From Diprion similis (taxonomy: Eukaryota > Arthropoda > Insecta > Hymenoptera > Diprionidae): 64,000 nucleotides of DNA. The notes beneath the pieces are model-generated. The model saw only the letters and a list, made by a program, of their open reading frames with translations, did not search any database and was not told the origin of the DNA. Shown here piece by piece: positions 47,201-61,446 of this stretch; the stretch's first letter is position 1; each line of letters begins with the position of its first letter. The stretch covers positions 18,002,001-18,066,000 of the forward strand of contig NC_060110.1 in the NCBI RefSeq assembly GCF_021155765.1. Direction: 5' to 3'. The position numbers were made by a program, and so were the translations under genes.

Positions 47201-50200
47201 CGCCCGCACGATTATTATCATTATTGTTGCTACTACTACCGCTATCATCGTTGTCATCTCATTTATATTACCCTGTGTGTTGTACATGTGCCGCAGAGAT
47301 TGACACTTTTTACCCCCCCTCCCCTTCACTCTTTGTATACATATATTACATCGAGTGACCCTTAAACCCATGCATCACAGGCACACTATAGAAATCGCTA
47401 TTCGATTAAATCGCTTGTCGGATGATCTCCAGCTGGGAAGAAAGTACAAAGTATCATGTACGCGAATTAATTTTCCCCGTGTAGATATATCGTCGCCGAT
47501 CACGTATCGTTTTATTCTTAGATCCTGCATACATGCTGTCTGTACATTCGTAAGGTAACCCGTGGCATGATGCACGCGTGCTTTGTACGAACCTTCGTTA
47601 CGTGTATAAATTCTTGACGCGATATCGATACGTTCAGCCTGATTAAACCGCGAAAACACCCTCCGATGTTTTAACAGTCATCGGGTATAATAGACAGGAT
47701 AGCACGCGAAGAATTTCTGACGGAACTTGAACGCTCGAGCGAATTGCAATTCGTATATAAAACTACGTACGTACGTATCTCGGTATGATCGGTAATGCGG
47801 GGAGATCGTAAAACTCTTTGATAACGATGCGTTATGTATGTTGTGAAATGTGACGTCAGGAATAAGAAGAGAATATCACTTTTAATATAATATGCTAATT
47901 TTAGGTTTAATATACTTTTTCAAATCGTTATTACAGAAGAGATTATCTCGCGAGTTATGAATATATCCAAGAATTAGAATCTTTTGGGATTCAAACGTTA
48001 TATGCACGGTTAATCAGGGGAGATATTTTCGTCGGATGCGACTATGTATGTCCTGTTAATTTTCGTATCGTCTTTCGCTTTTGGGCATAATATTATAACT
48101 TTCGCTATTAAGGATTTCACTGTAAGTTAGTGATTCGTTACAAGGCGTATATCGTATTATGGTGATAAATTTAAATATGCAGGAACTCTGAGAATGATCC
48201 CCGTTTCTCTAAAATACGCTAATCAAGTTTCACCATTTTATCAAACGACCCACTAAATATACACGTAGTTTTACTTTTTTCTATCAACTGTCGTCGGAAA
48301 AAGAGAGATAGAGAGAGAGAGAGAGATAGAGAGAAACTTTCATCCGTATCTGCATAATTCAAGATTTATGGGAAAAAGTAGAACCTCTTAATTGAAAACA
48401 ACCATCAGAACAATTTTCTGTTCAACTTCGAGCCACGTATTACCGATTTACTTTCAACTATTCAGTTTTTTCTTAGTCATAATTGAACCCATTGAAACCT
48501 CAGTCTGAATATTTCCAGACAGTGCGGCACATACGAAATAACAGGTTGTCTTTACAACTGTAAGAACGTAAATTTGTGGTATTAATGCGATCTATGAGAG
48601 TAAAAAGTAGATGATTTTTCTTTTTTTATCTGGATACAGAAACTGGTTTTAAAGTGCTTAATTATCAAGTGTATATAAAGAAATACATAAATTTTGCGAA
48701 GTGAAGACTCAAATGAGAAAAATAAAATAAAATTGTACAAAAATTTTACCGTAATCTTCTCTCGGCTAACCTGGGCTTTTAATGCCAATTTGACTGGGCA
48801 GTAATAAAAATGCGATAATTTTGTTATTATTATTAAATATATACAACAATAATCATAAGAACAGCAACAACAATGATTAAAAAGCGTAGATATCATGGCA
48901 CAAAAGTGTGTCATGTTAAATTGGTCGAAGTGACTATCACACTCTTATGTATTGACACGTACATGCATGTACATATGCATGCATACGAATATATACCGTA
49001 AACGAATCGGCTAATCATATAGCCAAGCTAATTATTGTCTGTAGAATACAAAATGTCAGTCAACTTTCGCGCTCGGTAATAGAGCTGGTAATAATAATAT
49101 ATAAATTTGTTCTCCAAAGTCCCCGTGTATGCATATATAATATATATATATATATATACATATATATTTATAATACCGGTTAATCGAGTTTTGTTTCTAA
49201 TATTTAATCTTTCTTCTTTCTCTCTCTCTATATTCTAAACAAACTCACGAAAGGAGGGGAGAAAAAAAACCATAAATAAATTAAGAAAAAGAAAAAGTCA
49301 CACAGCTTCCGTCATGCCTCCAGTTTACTTTCGTTTGATAAAACCTGACTGCATGATTTGGTTGATTGATTTTTCAATTTCGATCAATCTTTTGCCGCCG
49401 ATCAATCGTGCCGGAAACATTTTTTAATATGTCAGTAATACAGACGTGTTACCTACGTGTTCGTATCACGATTATACTGTGTATGCAATAAACATTGGCC
49501 ATATGCCGTGAAGATACTTTGGTGTGAGTACGTTGTGTAAGGCACATATATGTATGTATATACATACATATACGTGTGTGAGTTTGTATGTACGTGTTGC
49601 CTGCAGGCTCCTTGAAGGGCAAATAATCTCGTTGTGAACTCACTGCCATGCCATTCTCTCGGACGTTTGCATCGCTCTCCTGACCGGCTTCACTAATTAT
49701 TATTAACCGTTGCACGAATGTGAATAGGATTATTTATACATATGTGCACAAGTCTATGCGTACTTTCAGCCTATAGGTATATAACATTATATACAGAAAC
49801 GATATACTCGCTGTTGCGGAAATAGCGAAGGCCGTTCTTTAGCGACGAATTCATATTTCAAAATCATATATGTATTACATATATACGGCATATAATGTAC
49901 ATACATGCAGGTAATAAACCTGTGCGAATTGTGACGATACTCTTTCCACACGTGGATAAACAATTTTTTTCTTTCGTATACGTATTTATACTTGGTGCTT
50001 TTTGTTTTTTTCTATTTCTCTTTCCTAGTTTTTTGTTTATTTTTCTTTTTGTTGTACCTTGTTTGGCGGGTAGAAATAAAAATGGGCATCCAGTGCATGT
50101 GGGAATCACGAAAATTTATTTTTATATTTACGTGCATAATATTAGCAGAGGCAAGTCGGTGAAACTGATCTAAGAGGTACAAAATCTACTATTTAGTAAC

Positions 50201-53200
50201 TACTATTTAGGTGCTAATTAAGTGTTACTCAACAGTTTTTCATATTGATCGATTATTGGTATTTGGATCCTTGGTCTCCCCGTTATTTGACGTTGTCTAC
50301 GAACTTGGGATTTTTCATCTGAAAAATAACGAGGATTCTTCGGCTTTTTTAATGCCTAGTCTCGAAAGAATATTACGTCGATATAGTGTATGAAACAATT
50401 AAGTCCGGTTTTTCCAAAATCGGTTGAAAATTTGTTAAAATTCAAAAGTGTGAGCGAGGACAGTAAGTGAGGAATTGTCAAACAAATATTGCACGTAGTT
50501 AGAATTAAAAAAAGTACAAGATTTCTGTGTTTGTTAGTTTTCGAAACACTCGCTGTTTCGGTCAGTTTTATTTATCGTTTCTCTGGCAACATGACGTCGC
50601 GTTAGCAACTAATTATTGTAAAATAGAAGTTGTATCATAGATTATAAAAAACCAGAAAACAAGAAAACGAAACAAAAAAAACAACAACAAATTAACAAAA
50701 GACGAGCACCTAATTTTCATCTGGGCGTGTAATTAGCACCTAAAGAACACTAATTATGCTTATAAATCATGGTCAGATTTCTTGACATGGGTTTGTTAAT
50801 ATTATCCATGTTATGTATTTTTAACGCTGATGCTTCAGGCAAGCTGGTATTCATTTGTGGTAATGTTTCGGTAAAAAAACGTTGACTGCAACCTTAGCAT
50901 TCAGGTCATGTAGGTCTTACCATTGAGCATCGTAAGAGTATAGCGCACGTGGTTTTAATCATTACATCAGTTCACGCCACTAGATATACTTGACTTACTG
51001 GGTAGAAGCTTATTATACGTATAACCGTTGGTGTATTTTCAAACTCAGAAATCCGTGGGAAATGAGTTCGAATTTTCGTTGGACCTGCTTCGGTTCAAAG
51101 TACAAAATATCGAGTTAACAAAATCAAAATACTGGACGAATATTGAGACTGAAGAGAAAATTGCATTATTTTTATTTTGGTAGTTCCGAGTCTGCCGTTT
51201 TGTATTCAATTTTATACTAAATAGATTTTTTATTTTAGGTGGCACTGAAAACGCAGTGAAAAGAATTTCTGTGTAAGAATCAATTAACTCGTTTACTTTA
51301 AAATGAAAATATTTACTCAAAATGCCTTTATTTGAGTAAAGAAACACTTTTTGATCGATTTTCAGATGGTTTGGAGAGTATTGCGTTGATACAAGTGTAG
51401 ATACAAAAATGCGAATAACTTAACTACCTTCAGTTTCTTCGTGCAAGTAAACTTAAAAATTTGAGTTTATCCTCCCAGCTAGCGAGCCACAAAAATTAGC
51501 AATAATTGTTCTTTCTTTCACGTTCTTAATTTTTCATCCGCCACATTCAAATCGCTATTTCCGATTTCCCAGTCTCAGGAAAGCAGCAGCACGAAAAATA
51601 ATGTAAAAGCCTAATTTTTGTATACCAATTGTATGCAAATTTAACTCAGCGTGAGAATCACTTCCTGCACGATACACAGATACAGTATAATTGGCGCATT
51701 AAAAAATTTCAAGCACAAAATTTTCGCCACATTATTGCCATCAGTGTCCGTAAAAACGTCCGGTTTTTCATCCCCAACAAAGGAAAAAGACAATGCCTCG
51801 ATGGGGGGGGGGGGGGGGGGGGGGGGGCTGGATATTGCAGGGAGGCGAAAGACGAGGTTCCAAAGGCACGCGGAGATTAGACCTCCCTGTAGGCGATTAA
51901 TATGCGCGGCACGGTAGAGTATATGCTACATATACCTAATACCTACACCTATAACAGTAGGTATATGCGTGAAACCGAGAAGAGGCTGGCCTGACATTTA
52001 ACCGCGCGCACGCCGAGCAGCAAACTCCACACGAAAGTATCTCCGCGTTAGATTATACCTACAGGCAGGTAACTCGTACGTACCTACGTACTCGTCAACT
52101 GCCTACCACACGCCCCGTGTGTACATAAACCTTGAGTACATGGTAGAGGTGATATATGTATATAGAGAGAGAGAGAGAGAGAATGAGAAACACACGCACG
52201 CCTCGATCGCCTTAGCTGTTTCACTTGCGCTCGTCTCTTAGATGCTGCATACGTCATACGTAGGTACGCGTTAGGAGAAGTGTGGATGTGAACCTTAAGC
52301 GAGAAAGAAGAGGGAGTGTACGTATATGTGTTAGTTATCCAGAGTCGGACGTGGGCGCAGCAACCTGTCCTTACGGAACAATCGCGTTTACTAGATTCCC
52401 AATAACAGATGGCATCTGTCAATGCAATTGTCACGCGCTGCGGCGCAAATACGAGAAGAAATAATACCTACGAGTATACCTATGCAGGAGAGAGGAGAAA
52501 CAATTTGCGGCGAATAGAGAGACTTTTCGAAAAATTATGAGAAACGGAATTTGAATATGTTCTTTATTCGTTTCTTCCACGCTTGCAAAAGCTTGTTAAA
52601 AAGCATTTCCTGATGAATGTTCGTAAACCTCGTGTTCTTGATTGTTCGGCTAGTTTACCTTTCGTTGTTACTTATTCGGGAATAAATGGGGCAAAACTGC
52701 GCTGTTTTATTCCGAAATTCTAAGCTTTAGGCAGAAATGAGGGGATATATTGGCGGCATCTATAGGATATGCTTCAGATTTTTGCGCAGCGTGTACTCGA
52801 GCATCGTGCTCTGTTATTTAGGAATAACACGGCGAGGCTTTTTATGGTTTTTAGTTCAGATCAGCCTCGAGGGGAATTGACGTACGATGCTTAAGCGTTT
52901 AAATATGCATATACCTATGTGGTGTGTAAAGTCGAACGTGCGCCACGCGTCAAGGCAACGAAACGGTAAACAAAATAAACGCGTTACGATCAGACCCAAG
53001 AGGCCCACGCGATATGCTAACGAGGAGAGATTCGCGCGCGCCTTACGTTCTCGAATGCTTGTGCTTACGGACAAATTTGGCTCTCCAGCTCAATTTAAAA
53101 GCTAAGTCGCAGATATTCCAACAATCGCGCGTATTATACCCGGGCACTTAGGCTGGGAGCAGCCTCTGTGGGCGGCGGTTATACAATTCGGATCTCTGCT

Positions 53201-54837
53201 CGCGTTATAGGTGTATACCTACTTGGTCGATGAACGTTGGGACACGGGGCAAAAAAACGAATAGCATGCAAAAAAGAAAAAAAAAAAAAAAAAAAAAAAG
53301 AAGAACAAGGAGGAGAGACAAAAATGCAAGGAAAAAAGGCATTAAACAAATAAGTGAAAATAGCCCGGGACGAATTTAGTTTTGCATACAAGACAGATTT
53401 GTGACCGGAATTTTTAATCGCGTATATTATACATATATCGTCCGAGATATTATCGTTGAATTCAAGCTCCGTCAGATCGTCCACGTCGTTCGTTACGCAC
53501 CCTGTGATACGTTTGTAAATGTCATCAACCGAAATAAACATTCGATCAAATGTTGTGACAATTAGAAAAAAAATCATCAAAAGATCCGATACATCGACTC
53601 GGATGCCATGCGTATTAACGCAACGTAACGAAATAAACGCTTTGCTCTTTGCGTGAGGTTCTCTCAGTGCCTCCATATTCGTACGATTTATCTGAATGGA
53701 TCAGCTGTTCTCGCTGACCGGCGCCATATTGTACAACGCCACGCGTCCATGTTTTGAATCTCATTTCTATGACGGCCGAACTATCTTGTTGTGTAATAGT
53801 AAATACGAGTAAAATAATGGGTCTGGATCGATAGCTTGCGAAAGATTTTTTAAACTGTCAAACCGTCGGATACGTTGAAAAATGCAAAATATCGAAGGCG
53901 AATTTCTTCTGTTTCAGAGCAACCCACAATTGAGAAATCTTGCGTGGAGACGGAAACGATCGAGACGGGTCTACGGAAGACGCGAATCGGTCCGTCGAGT
54001 CCTTTGCGAGCATCGCCAGCGAGGAGCGTGACGTCTTCGTCGGGAGACAGGACGCCGAGGGCGGGGTCGATAGTACGGGAGAACAGCAACGTGTCGAGAG
54101 CATCGTCGGGAAGCAGGACTCCGCGTGAGGAGAATTCGAGTCCAGAGGGAAGCCCGTTGAAGCGAGGATCCGGGGTTAGAACGAGCCAGAGGAAGCCCCC
54201 GACGGGGAGCCTGAGCAAGGCGACGTCGGGCGTGCCGAGGTTGAGTCAGTTGAATTTCCAGGCCGGAAGTAACACCTGGAACGGAAGACAAGCGCGGAAG
54301 AGACCGAGCATCCAGGCCGACACGTTCGCGGCGCCGAACGCGAACGGAAACGGAAACGGCCAGACGTCGACGTCGGCGACGACGGCGTTCGCGAGAAAAT
54401 CCCCGGCCAGACAGAGCCTCCCGAGGCCCGCGGGGACCGGAAGTAGCCCCCAATACGACCGTAATGGCCGGCGGATAAAGCCCTCTTCCGCCTCGCTTCA
54501 GTCCTCGCCGACGAAGGTGGCGAATCCTCTGCTCGAGCAGATTCTACAAAAGGTCGGGCACCTCCAGGACGAGAAACAGGTCGTGCAGAAGCTCCAGGAC
54601 TTCCTGAGAGACTATCAGGGCAACGGGAGCGGCGGTAGCACCGACGGCGATCCGACCCTCGACTTCACCAAGGCCTGGGTCGACGGCAATGGCACCGTTG
54701 CTCTACCTCAGGAGCAACTTCCCGTAGCCGCGAGCCCCAGGAAAGACCCGAAGGCCGCCTCGGAACGCGGCGGCTTCTCCAGGATACCGGCGCCGGTTTA
54801 CAAGAGGCCGATGTCCGTGGCTTCGGACAGTATGTGA
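17993..54837 (+). CDS. pigs: GAS2-like protein (pickled eggs), CH + GAR domains
   Basis: Cytoskeletal crosslinker: the CH domain binds actin, the GAR (GAS2) domain binds microtubules, and the SxIP tail is expected to recruit EB1 at microtubule plus ends. Seven coding exons: 17993-18163, 29094-29615, 44427-44628, 44821-44905, 45446-45905, 46278-46686 and 53918-54837. All junctions are GT-AG and phases agree, giving 922 aa. [20 protein letters not shown] opens the CH region (about 10-170), which an acidic linker ([14 protein letters not shown]) follows. The GAR domain is exon 3 (about 237-295: ISWCRN precedes it, then [31 protein letters not shown] and LDKHDPCR). The tail is Ser/Arg/Pro rich with RSRSPTP-type motifs at about 370, 394, 419, 430 and 538, and SRIP at 904-907. 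Start: the ATG at 17993, 12 bp after an acceptor (TCTGTTGCAG). An upstream in-frame ATG at 17945 would be used only if transcription starts inside that intron. The stop TGA overlaps a GTGAGT donor. Confidence 0.94.
19675..19722. repeat. (TCTACG)8 hexanucleotide repeat
   Basis: Eight hexamer units, the last diverged to TCTACC, preceded by a GTC-rich run. Because the unit is six bases, every frame stays open across it, which explains spurious Thr/Ser and Val/Tyr repeats when translated. Confidence 0.95.
20119..20160. repeat. perfect 11-bp stem hairpin
   Basis: TTGCTCTGTGA at 20119-20129 and its exact reverse complement TCACAGAGCAA at 20150-20160, separated by a 20-nt loop. Confidence 0.85.
21390..21870. 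promoter_or_regulatory. GC-rich island in intron 1 with palindromic CArG box
   Basis: About 480 bp markedly richer in G+C than the flanking intron, with long frames open on both strands. I see no domain, start context or flanking splice signals that would make any frame a gene. It contains the 16-bp perfect palindrome GGGCCTTATAAGGCCC (21452-21467), whose core CCTTATAAGG is a consensus SRF/CArG box, plus E-boxes such as CAATTG and CATCTG near 21615-21630. An enhancer or alternative promoter is the likeliest reading; an unrecognised exon cannot be excluded. Confidence 0.4.
22757..22777. repeat. (CTG)7 microsatellite
   Basis: Seven CTG units in a GC-richer segment (about 22450-22800) of intron 1. 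Confidence 0.95.
23831..23855. repeat. 25-nt poly(G) tract
   Basis: Uninterrupted run of 25 G on the plus strand, flanked by AGT and ATAAT. Likely to form G-quadruplex and prone to sequencing length error. Confidence 0.95.
25112..25405. mobile_element. MITE-like element with 15-bp imperfect terminal repeats
   Basis: ATCCTTTCAGTCACA at 25113-25127 matches the reverse complement of 25390-25404 (ATCCTTTGACTCACA) at 13 of 15 positions. The element is about 294 bp with no coding capacity. A target-site duplication is not clear, partly because the right end abuts the next inverted-repeat element. Confidence 0.45.
25406..25580. mobile_element. foldback MITE with 60-bp inverted arms
   Basis: Left arm 25406-25465 and right arm 25521-25580 are inverted copies over 60 bp with about five mismatches by eye. 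Both begin with the self-complementary AATGCGCATGCGC-type end. The spacer is 55 bp and AT-rich. No coding capacity. No other copy noticed in the window. Confidence 0.8.
25644..25673. repeat. (CAG)10 microsatellite
   Basis: Ten CAG units ending in CAGCTG, an E-box, followed by GATA-like sites within 60 bp (TTATCGG, CTATCA). Confidence 0.95.
26375..26482 (+). repeat. tRNA-like relic, possible degenerate SINE
   Basis: AGCGGTTATCA resembles the D-arm/A-box side of a tRNA, and CGCGGTTCGATGCCC contains a full B-box match (GGTTCGATGCC). An A-rich run follows at 26470-26480. The anticodon stem does not pair well and no acceptor stem forms, so this is not a functional tRNA gene. A short, weaker match occurs near 2587-2640. 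Confidence 0.35.
26741..26758. repeat. (CTG)6 microsatellite
   Basis: Six CTG units running into CTGCAG. Confidence 0.9.
26835..26881. repeat. (TA)n palindrome
   Basis: Two (TA)n runs separated by a central AAC, able to extrude a hairpin or cruciform. Confidence 0.9.
31793..32004. mobile_element. MITE with TA target duplication
   Basis: Terminal inverted repeat AGGTGGTCCT / AGGATCACCT (9 of 10 paired), flanked on both sides by TA (31791-31792 and 32005-32006). 212 bp and non-coding. The TA duplication is the hallmark of Tc1/mariner-type insertion. Confidence 0.6.
34482..34504. repeat. (TAGG)5 repeat with TAGGTAG heptamers
   Basis: Second (TAGG)n array in the window, with overlapping TAGGTAG heptamers as at 15005. 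Confidence 0.9.
40354..40370. promoter_or_regulatory. nuclear-receptor-like inverted repeat (5-bp spacer)
   Basis: GGGTCA, a 5-nt spacer, then TGACCT: two AGGTCA-type half sites in inverted orientation, preceded directly by a third half-like AGGTTC. Located in a CpG-rich part of intron 2. Binding is inferred from the motif only. Confidence 0.3.
41224..41262. repeat. (CTG)13 microsatellite
   Basis: Thirteen perfect CTG units, the longest of the CTG/CAG series in these introns. Confidence 0.95.
42387..42412. repeat. (GT)n microsatellite
   Basis: Thirteen TG/GT dinucleotides in intron 2. Confidence 0.9.
43692..44190. mobile_element. MITE-like element, CAGGGTGTTTCA ends
   Basis: The left end AGGGTGTTTCA and the right end TGAAACACTCT are inverted repeats with one mismatch, enclosing about 500 bp of AT-rich non-coding DNA. 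ATACA flanks both sides at a slightly different offset, so the target duplication is unsure. CAGGGTG-type ends occur in several DNA transposon groups. Confidence 0.5.
45256..45340. repeat. near-perfect 27-bp stem hairpin in intron 4
   Basis: Left arm 45256-45282 and right arm 45313-45340 pair over 27-28 bp with two or three irregularities near the base; the loop is 30 nt. It lies in the 540-bp intron between exons 4 and 5. Size and shape fit a small-RNA hairpin or a tiny foldback element. Confidence 0.6.
50206..50744. mobile_element. MITE-like element with perfect 15-bp inverted ends
   Basis: TTTAGGTGCTAATTA at 50206-50220 and its exact reverse complement at 50730-50744 bound 539 bp of AT-rich DNA without coding capacity. 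A second AGCACCTAATT lies just inside the right end. Target duplication not clear. Confidence 0.55.
51803..51827. repeat. 25-nt poly(G) tract
   Basis: Second uninterrupted run of 25 G on the plus strand, the same length as the one at 23831. Confidence 0.95.
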
Positions 54838-54880
54838 GTCTGATAATCAATCGCTCGCTAACAATAAGCTTTGGTTCCAG
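54834..54880 (+). other. candidate 47-nt alternative intron across the Gas2-like stop codon
   Basis: The sequence at the stop reads GACAGTAT followed by GTGAGTC, so the TGA stop lies inside a consensus donor. Downstream are CGCTAAC, a strong branch-point match, and the acceptor TTTGGTTCCAG ending at 54880. Removing 47 nt keeps the frame and replaces the final Met-stop with a 59-residue extension (IRGTDGRMDGLNPTVPI onwards) ending at 55058. 47 nt is very short for an insect intron. Confidence 0.35.
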
Positions 54881-55056
54881 TCGAGGAACGGACGGACGAA
54901 TGGACGGACTGAATCCAACCGTTCCTATAAATTATCCAAGGTACGCATTTTACGTGTATCCCCGGTCTACCGCAGTAGCGAGTAGCAGGTCGAGTAATTA
55001 CACGTTTAGTGCATTTTTGCTGGATTTTCATTTTGTAACGATTGTAGAGAGTGAGT

Positions 55057-55104
<48 letters not shown>

Positions 55105-56700
55105 ATTATTCTTGTTATATTATGGGAGAGCAGCAGCAGCAGCAGCGTATATTATTGTAACATTATATACATTGTATAAGTTTTAAATGTTATATGAGTA
55201 TAGTTTAAAATATGTTGAATGAATTTTTTCTATCTTCTGTTGCGGCTTCCAAATCAATATCAGCTTTTTATAGACCGTGTAGGTATACGTATAATGCACG
55301 ATTGGTTCGTTAGAACAGCCTAATATTGTAATATTATTGCGCGATACGTGTAACATTTGCTAAAATGACCTACTTACGATATTACGATCAGATGAAGAAG
55401 GGGAGGCAAATTTTTTACGTTGAATTCCTGTTATATTCGGGGTATAATCGAATGGTTTTTATAATTCATTGAATATTATATTTGCAAATTATTTATTTAT
55501 ATTATATATATATTACATAGTATATCGATTGTATTTATTAAAAGAATAACAAGTGAGTTTATTTACGCGTTACAACGTATATACATACTTATATCGTATA
55601 CGTTCTCTTTGCGCGTGTTTTGCGGGCTATTGAGAAATAAAGTGAAGCGTAGGTGAAAGAAAATAAGTAGACCGAACGCGTAAAAAGGTGAAGAGAAATG
55701 AAAAATGAGAAAAAATACAAATATAAAACAAAACTGAGAAAAAAAAAAATTTATTATTATAATCCGACTACTCAAATAGACTGGATATAATAGCGTATCA
55801 TCATTCCAATATTGAAATGTGTTTTTATACCAAAAGTAACCGTAGAGAAAGAAGAAAAACAATAAAAAAATATGAGATAAGGTAAGAAAGTGAGAGTGAA
55901 AGAGATAGAATGAATAAAATTGATTATCTTTTTGTACCAAGTGTCTTATACAATAGTGTGAGGGATGTAGAAACGGACTTTTTTAGGACAAAGGGTCTTT
56001 TAACGTGCTAAGATTATTTTATAGACAATATAGAAATAATAATGTAGAGTATAACGTAAAATATATAGAAATAAACAAACCAAACAAACAAATTAAGTAC
56101 GCGAGAGAAAAAAAACACACACACACACACACACATACATGCACACATGCAGACACGCTTGAAAAATAAATTGGAAGCTATAGGATCTGAAAGATTGTTT
56201 GGTACCTATAACTCAACACTGTATCACATACGGATCTGGATGTAATAACAAAATGCCGAAACTCCGTGATTAATGGCTTCTATTTCAATCTACCGCGACA
56301 GCGGCTGCTGGCTTCCGTTGATCTTTACTTCTCGTCCAGAGAGTCAACGGGAAATCGTTGATTGGATTAAGATTTCAAATGTTGTATTTTCGGTCTTGAC
56401 CATCCTGATTATTCAGACAACACTCCTTTTAGAACTGTTTAAAGTAGAATATATGTATATAAAAAAAAAAAGGAAAAAAAAATATCACCACACAGCTGTA
56501 CACGATCGATTCCTTGTATGAAATTTGCCTTACGCATTTATATATAGGTAGAAATCGTTTATTGAAGAAATAAAGTAAATGCATAAAAATACACAAACAA
56601 TATGACAACGCTTTTAAAGAAACAAGATGATAATTTTTAAGTATACACCAGCCTAAACTATGATATATTCACTCGATTCGTTTACTACACATCCAACTTA
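54838..56700 (+). other. probable 3' UTR of the Gas2-like gene
   Basis: AT-rich sequence after the stop with several plus-strand AATAAA hexamers, for example 55913-55918 and 56569-56574. It contains a (GA)n run at 55060-55101 and a short CAG cluster at 55131-55145. No other gene seen. Confidence 0.5.
55060..55101. repeat. (GA)n microsatellite
   Basis: About 20 GA units in the probable 3' UTR of the Gas2-like gene. Confidence 0.95.
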
Positions 56701-60911
<4,211 letters not shown>

Positions 60912-61446
60912 GAAACTCCGAATTTGAGAAGTTGCGAAAGCGCTGAATTTTGAATTTTTTTGTGGTGAAACTTAAAGTAAAGAAATCGAACTTTGACGTA
61001 ACGTTAAAGTTTCGAATGGTCCGAAACTCGACGCTTAAAGTGCGAGAATGAGAAAATTTAGAAATCTGAGACATCGAAATTCTGAGTGATCGAGATTAAC
61101 AGTTCTCTGAATTTTGTGGCTTGATGAAATTTCACCTCTTTGATCTTTCTTTATTTTTGATTATCGATACTTTACCAATCCTGGTTAATCATGATTCTCG
61201 GTTTTTCTGGTTTTTCGAGACCCATTCGTTGAGTAAACTACGCCGTGTAAGTATATTTCAATTTTCGAAATTTTACTCTGTCGAAACTTTACTTTCCGGA
61301 ACTTGAATTTTCGGAACTTTGACCTAACAGCTTTCCGACCATTCGAAACTTCGTTGTTTCGTCAAACTTTGATTTCTTCACTTCAAGTTTCGCCACAAAG
61401 TAATTCGAAATCAGGCGCTTTCGGGACTTTTCAAATTCGGAACTTC
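60912..61446. mobile_element. imperfect foldback element, ~115-bp arms
   Basis: Left arm 60912-61026 and right arm 61331-61446 are inverted copies, about 80% identical by eye over 115 bp, with two small indels; the similarity continues more weakly inward. About 304 bp separate the arms. Rich in GAAACTT/TTCGAAA words. No coding capacity. It is either a foldback transposon relic or a long hairpin locus. Confidence 0.65.

Larger units (their letters stand above)
46687..53917 (+). other. Gas2-like gene intron 6 (7.2 kb)
   Basis: Separates the exon ending TVVDYQ from the last coding exon. Contents: a (GA)n run at 48303-48331, a MITE-like element at 50206, a 25-nt poly(G) at 51803, a (GA)n run at 52165, poly(A) at 53277-53299 and a GC-richer stretch at about 53690-53780. 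A minus-strand frame at 53179-53676 is open for 165 codons but has no recognisable domain. Confidence 0.85.

Noticed and set aside
53875..53917. Upstream extension of the last Gas2-like exon ([14 protein letters not shown])
   Set aside because: It begins at a TTG and reads through the splice acceptor TTTCAG at 53917. The phase of the preceding exon requires splicing at 53918.
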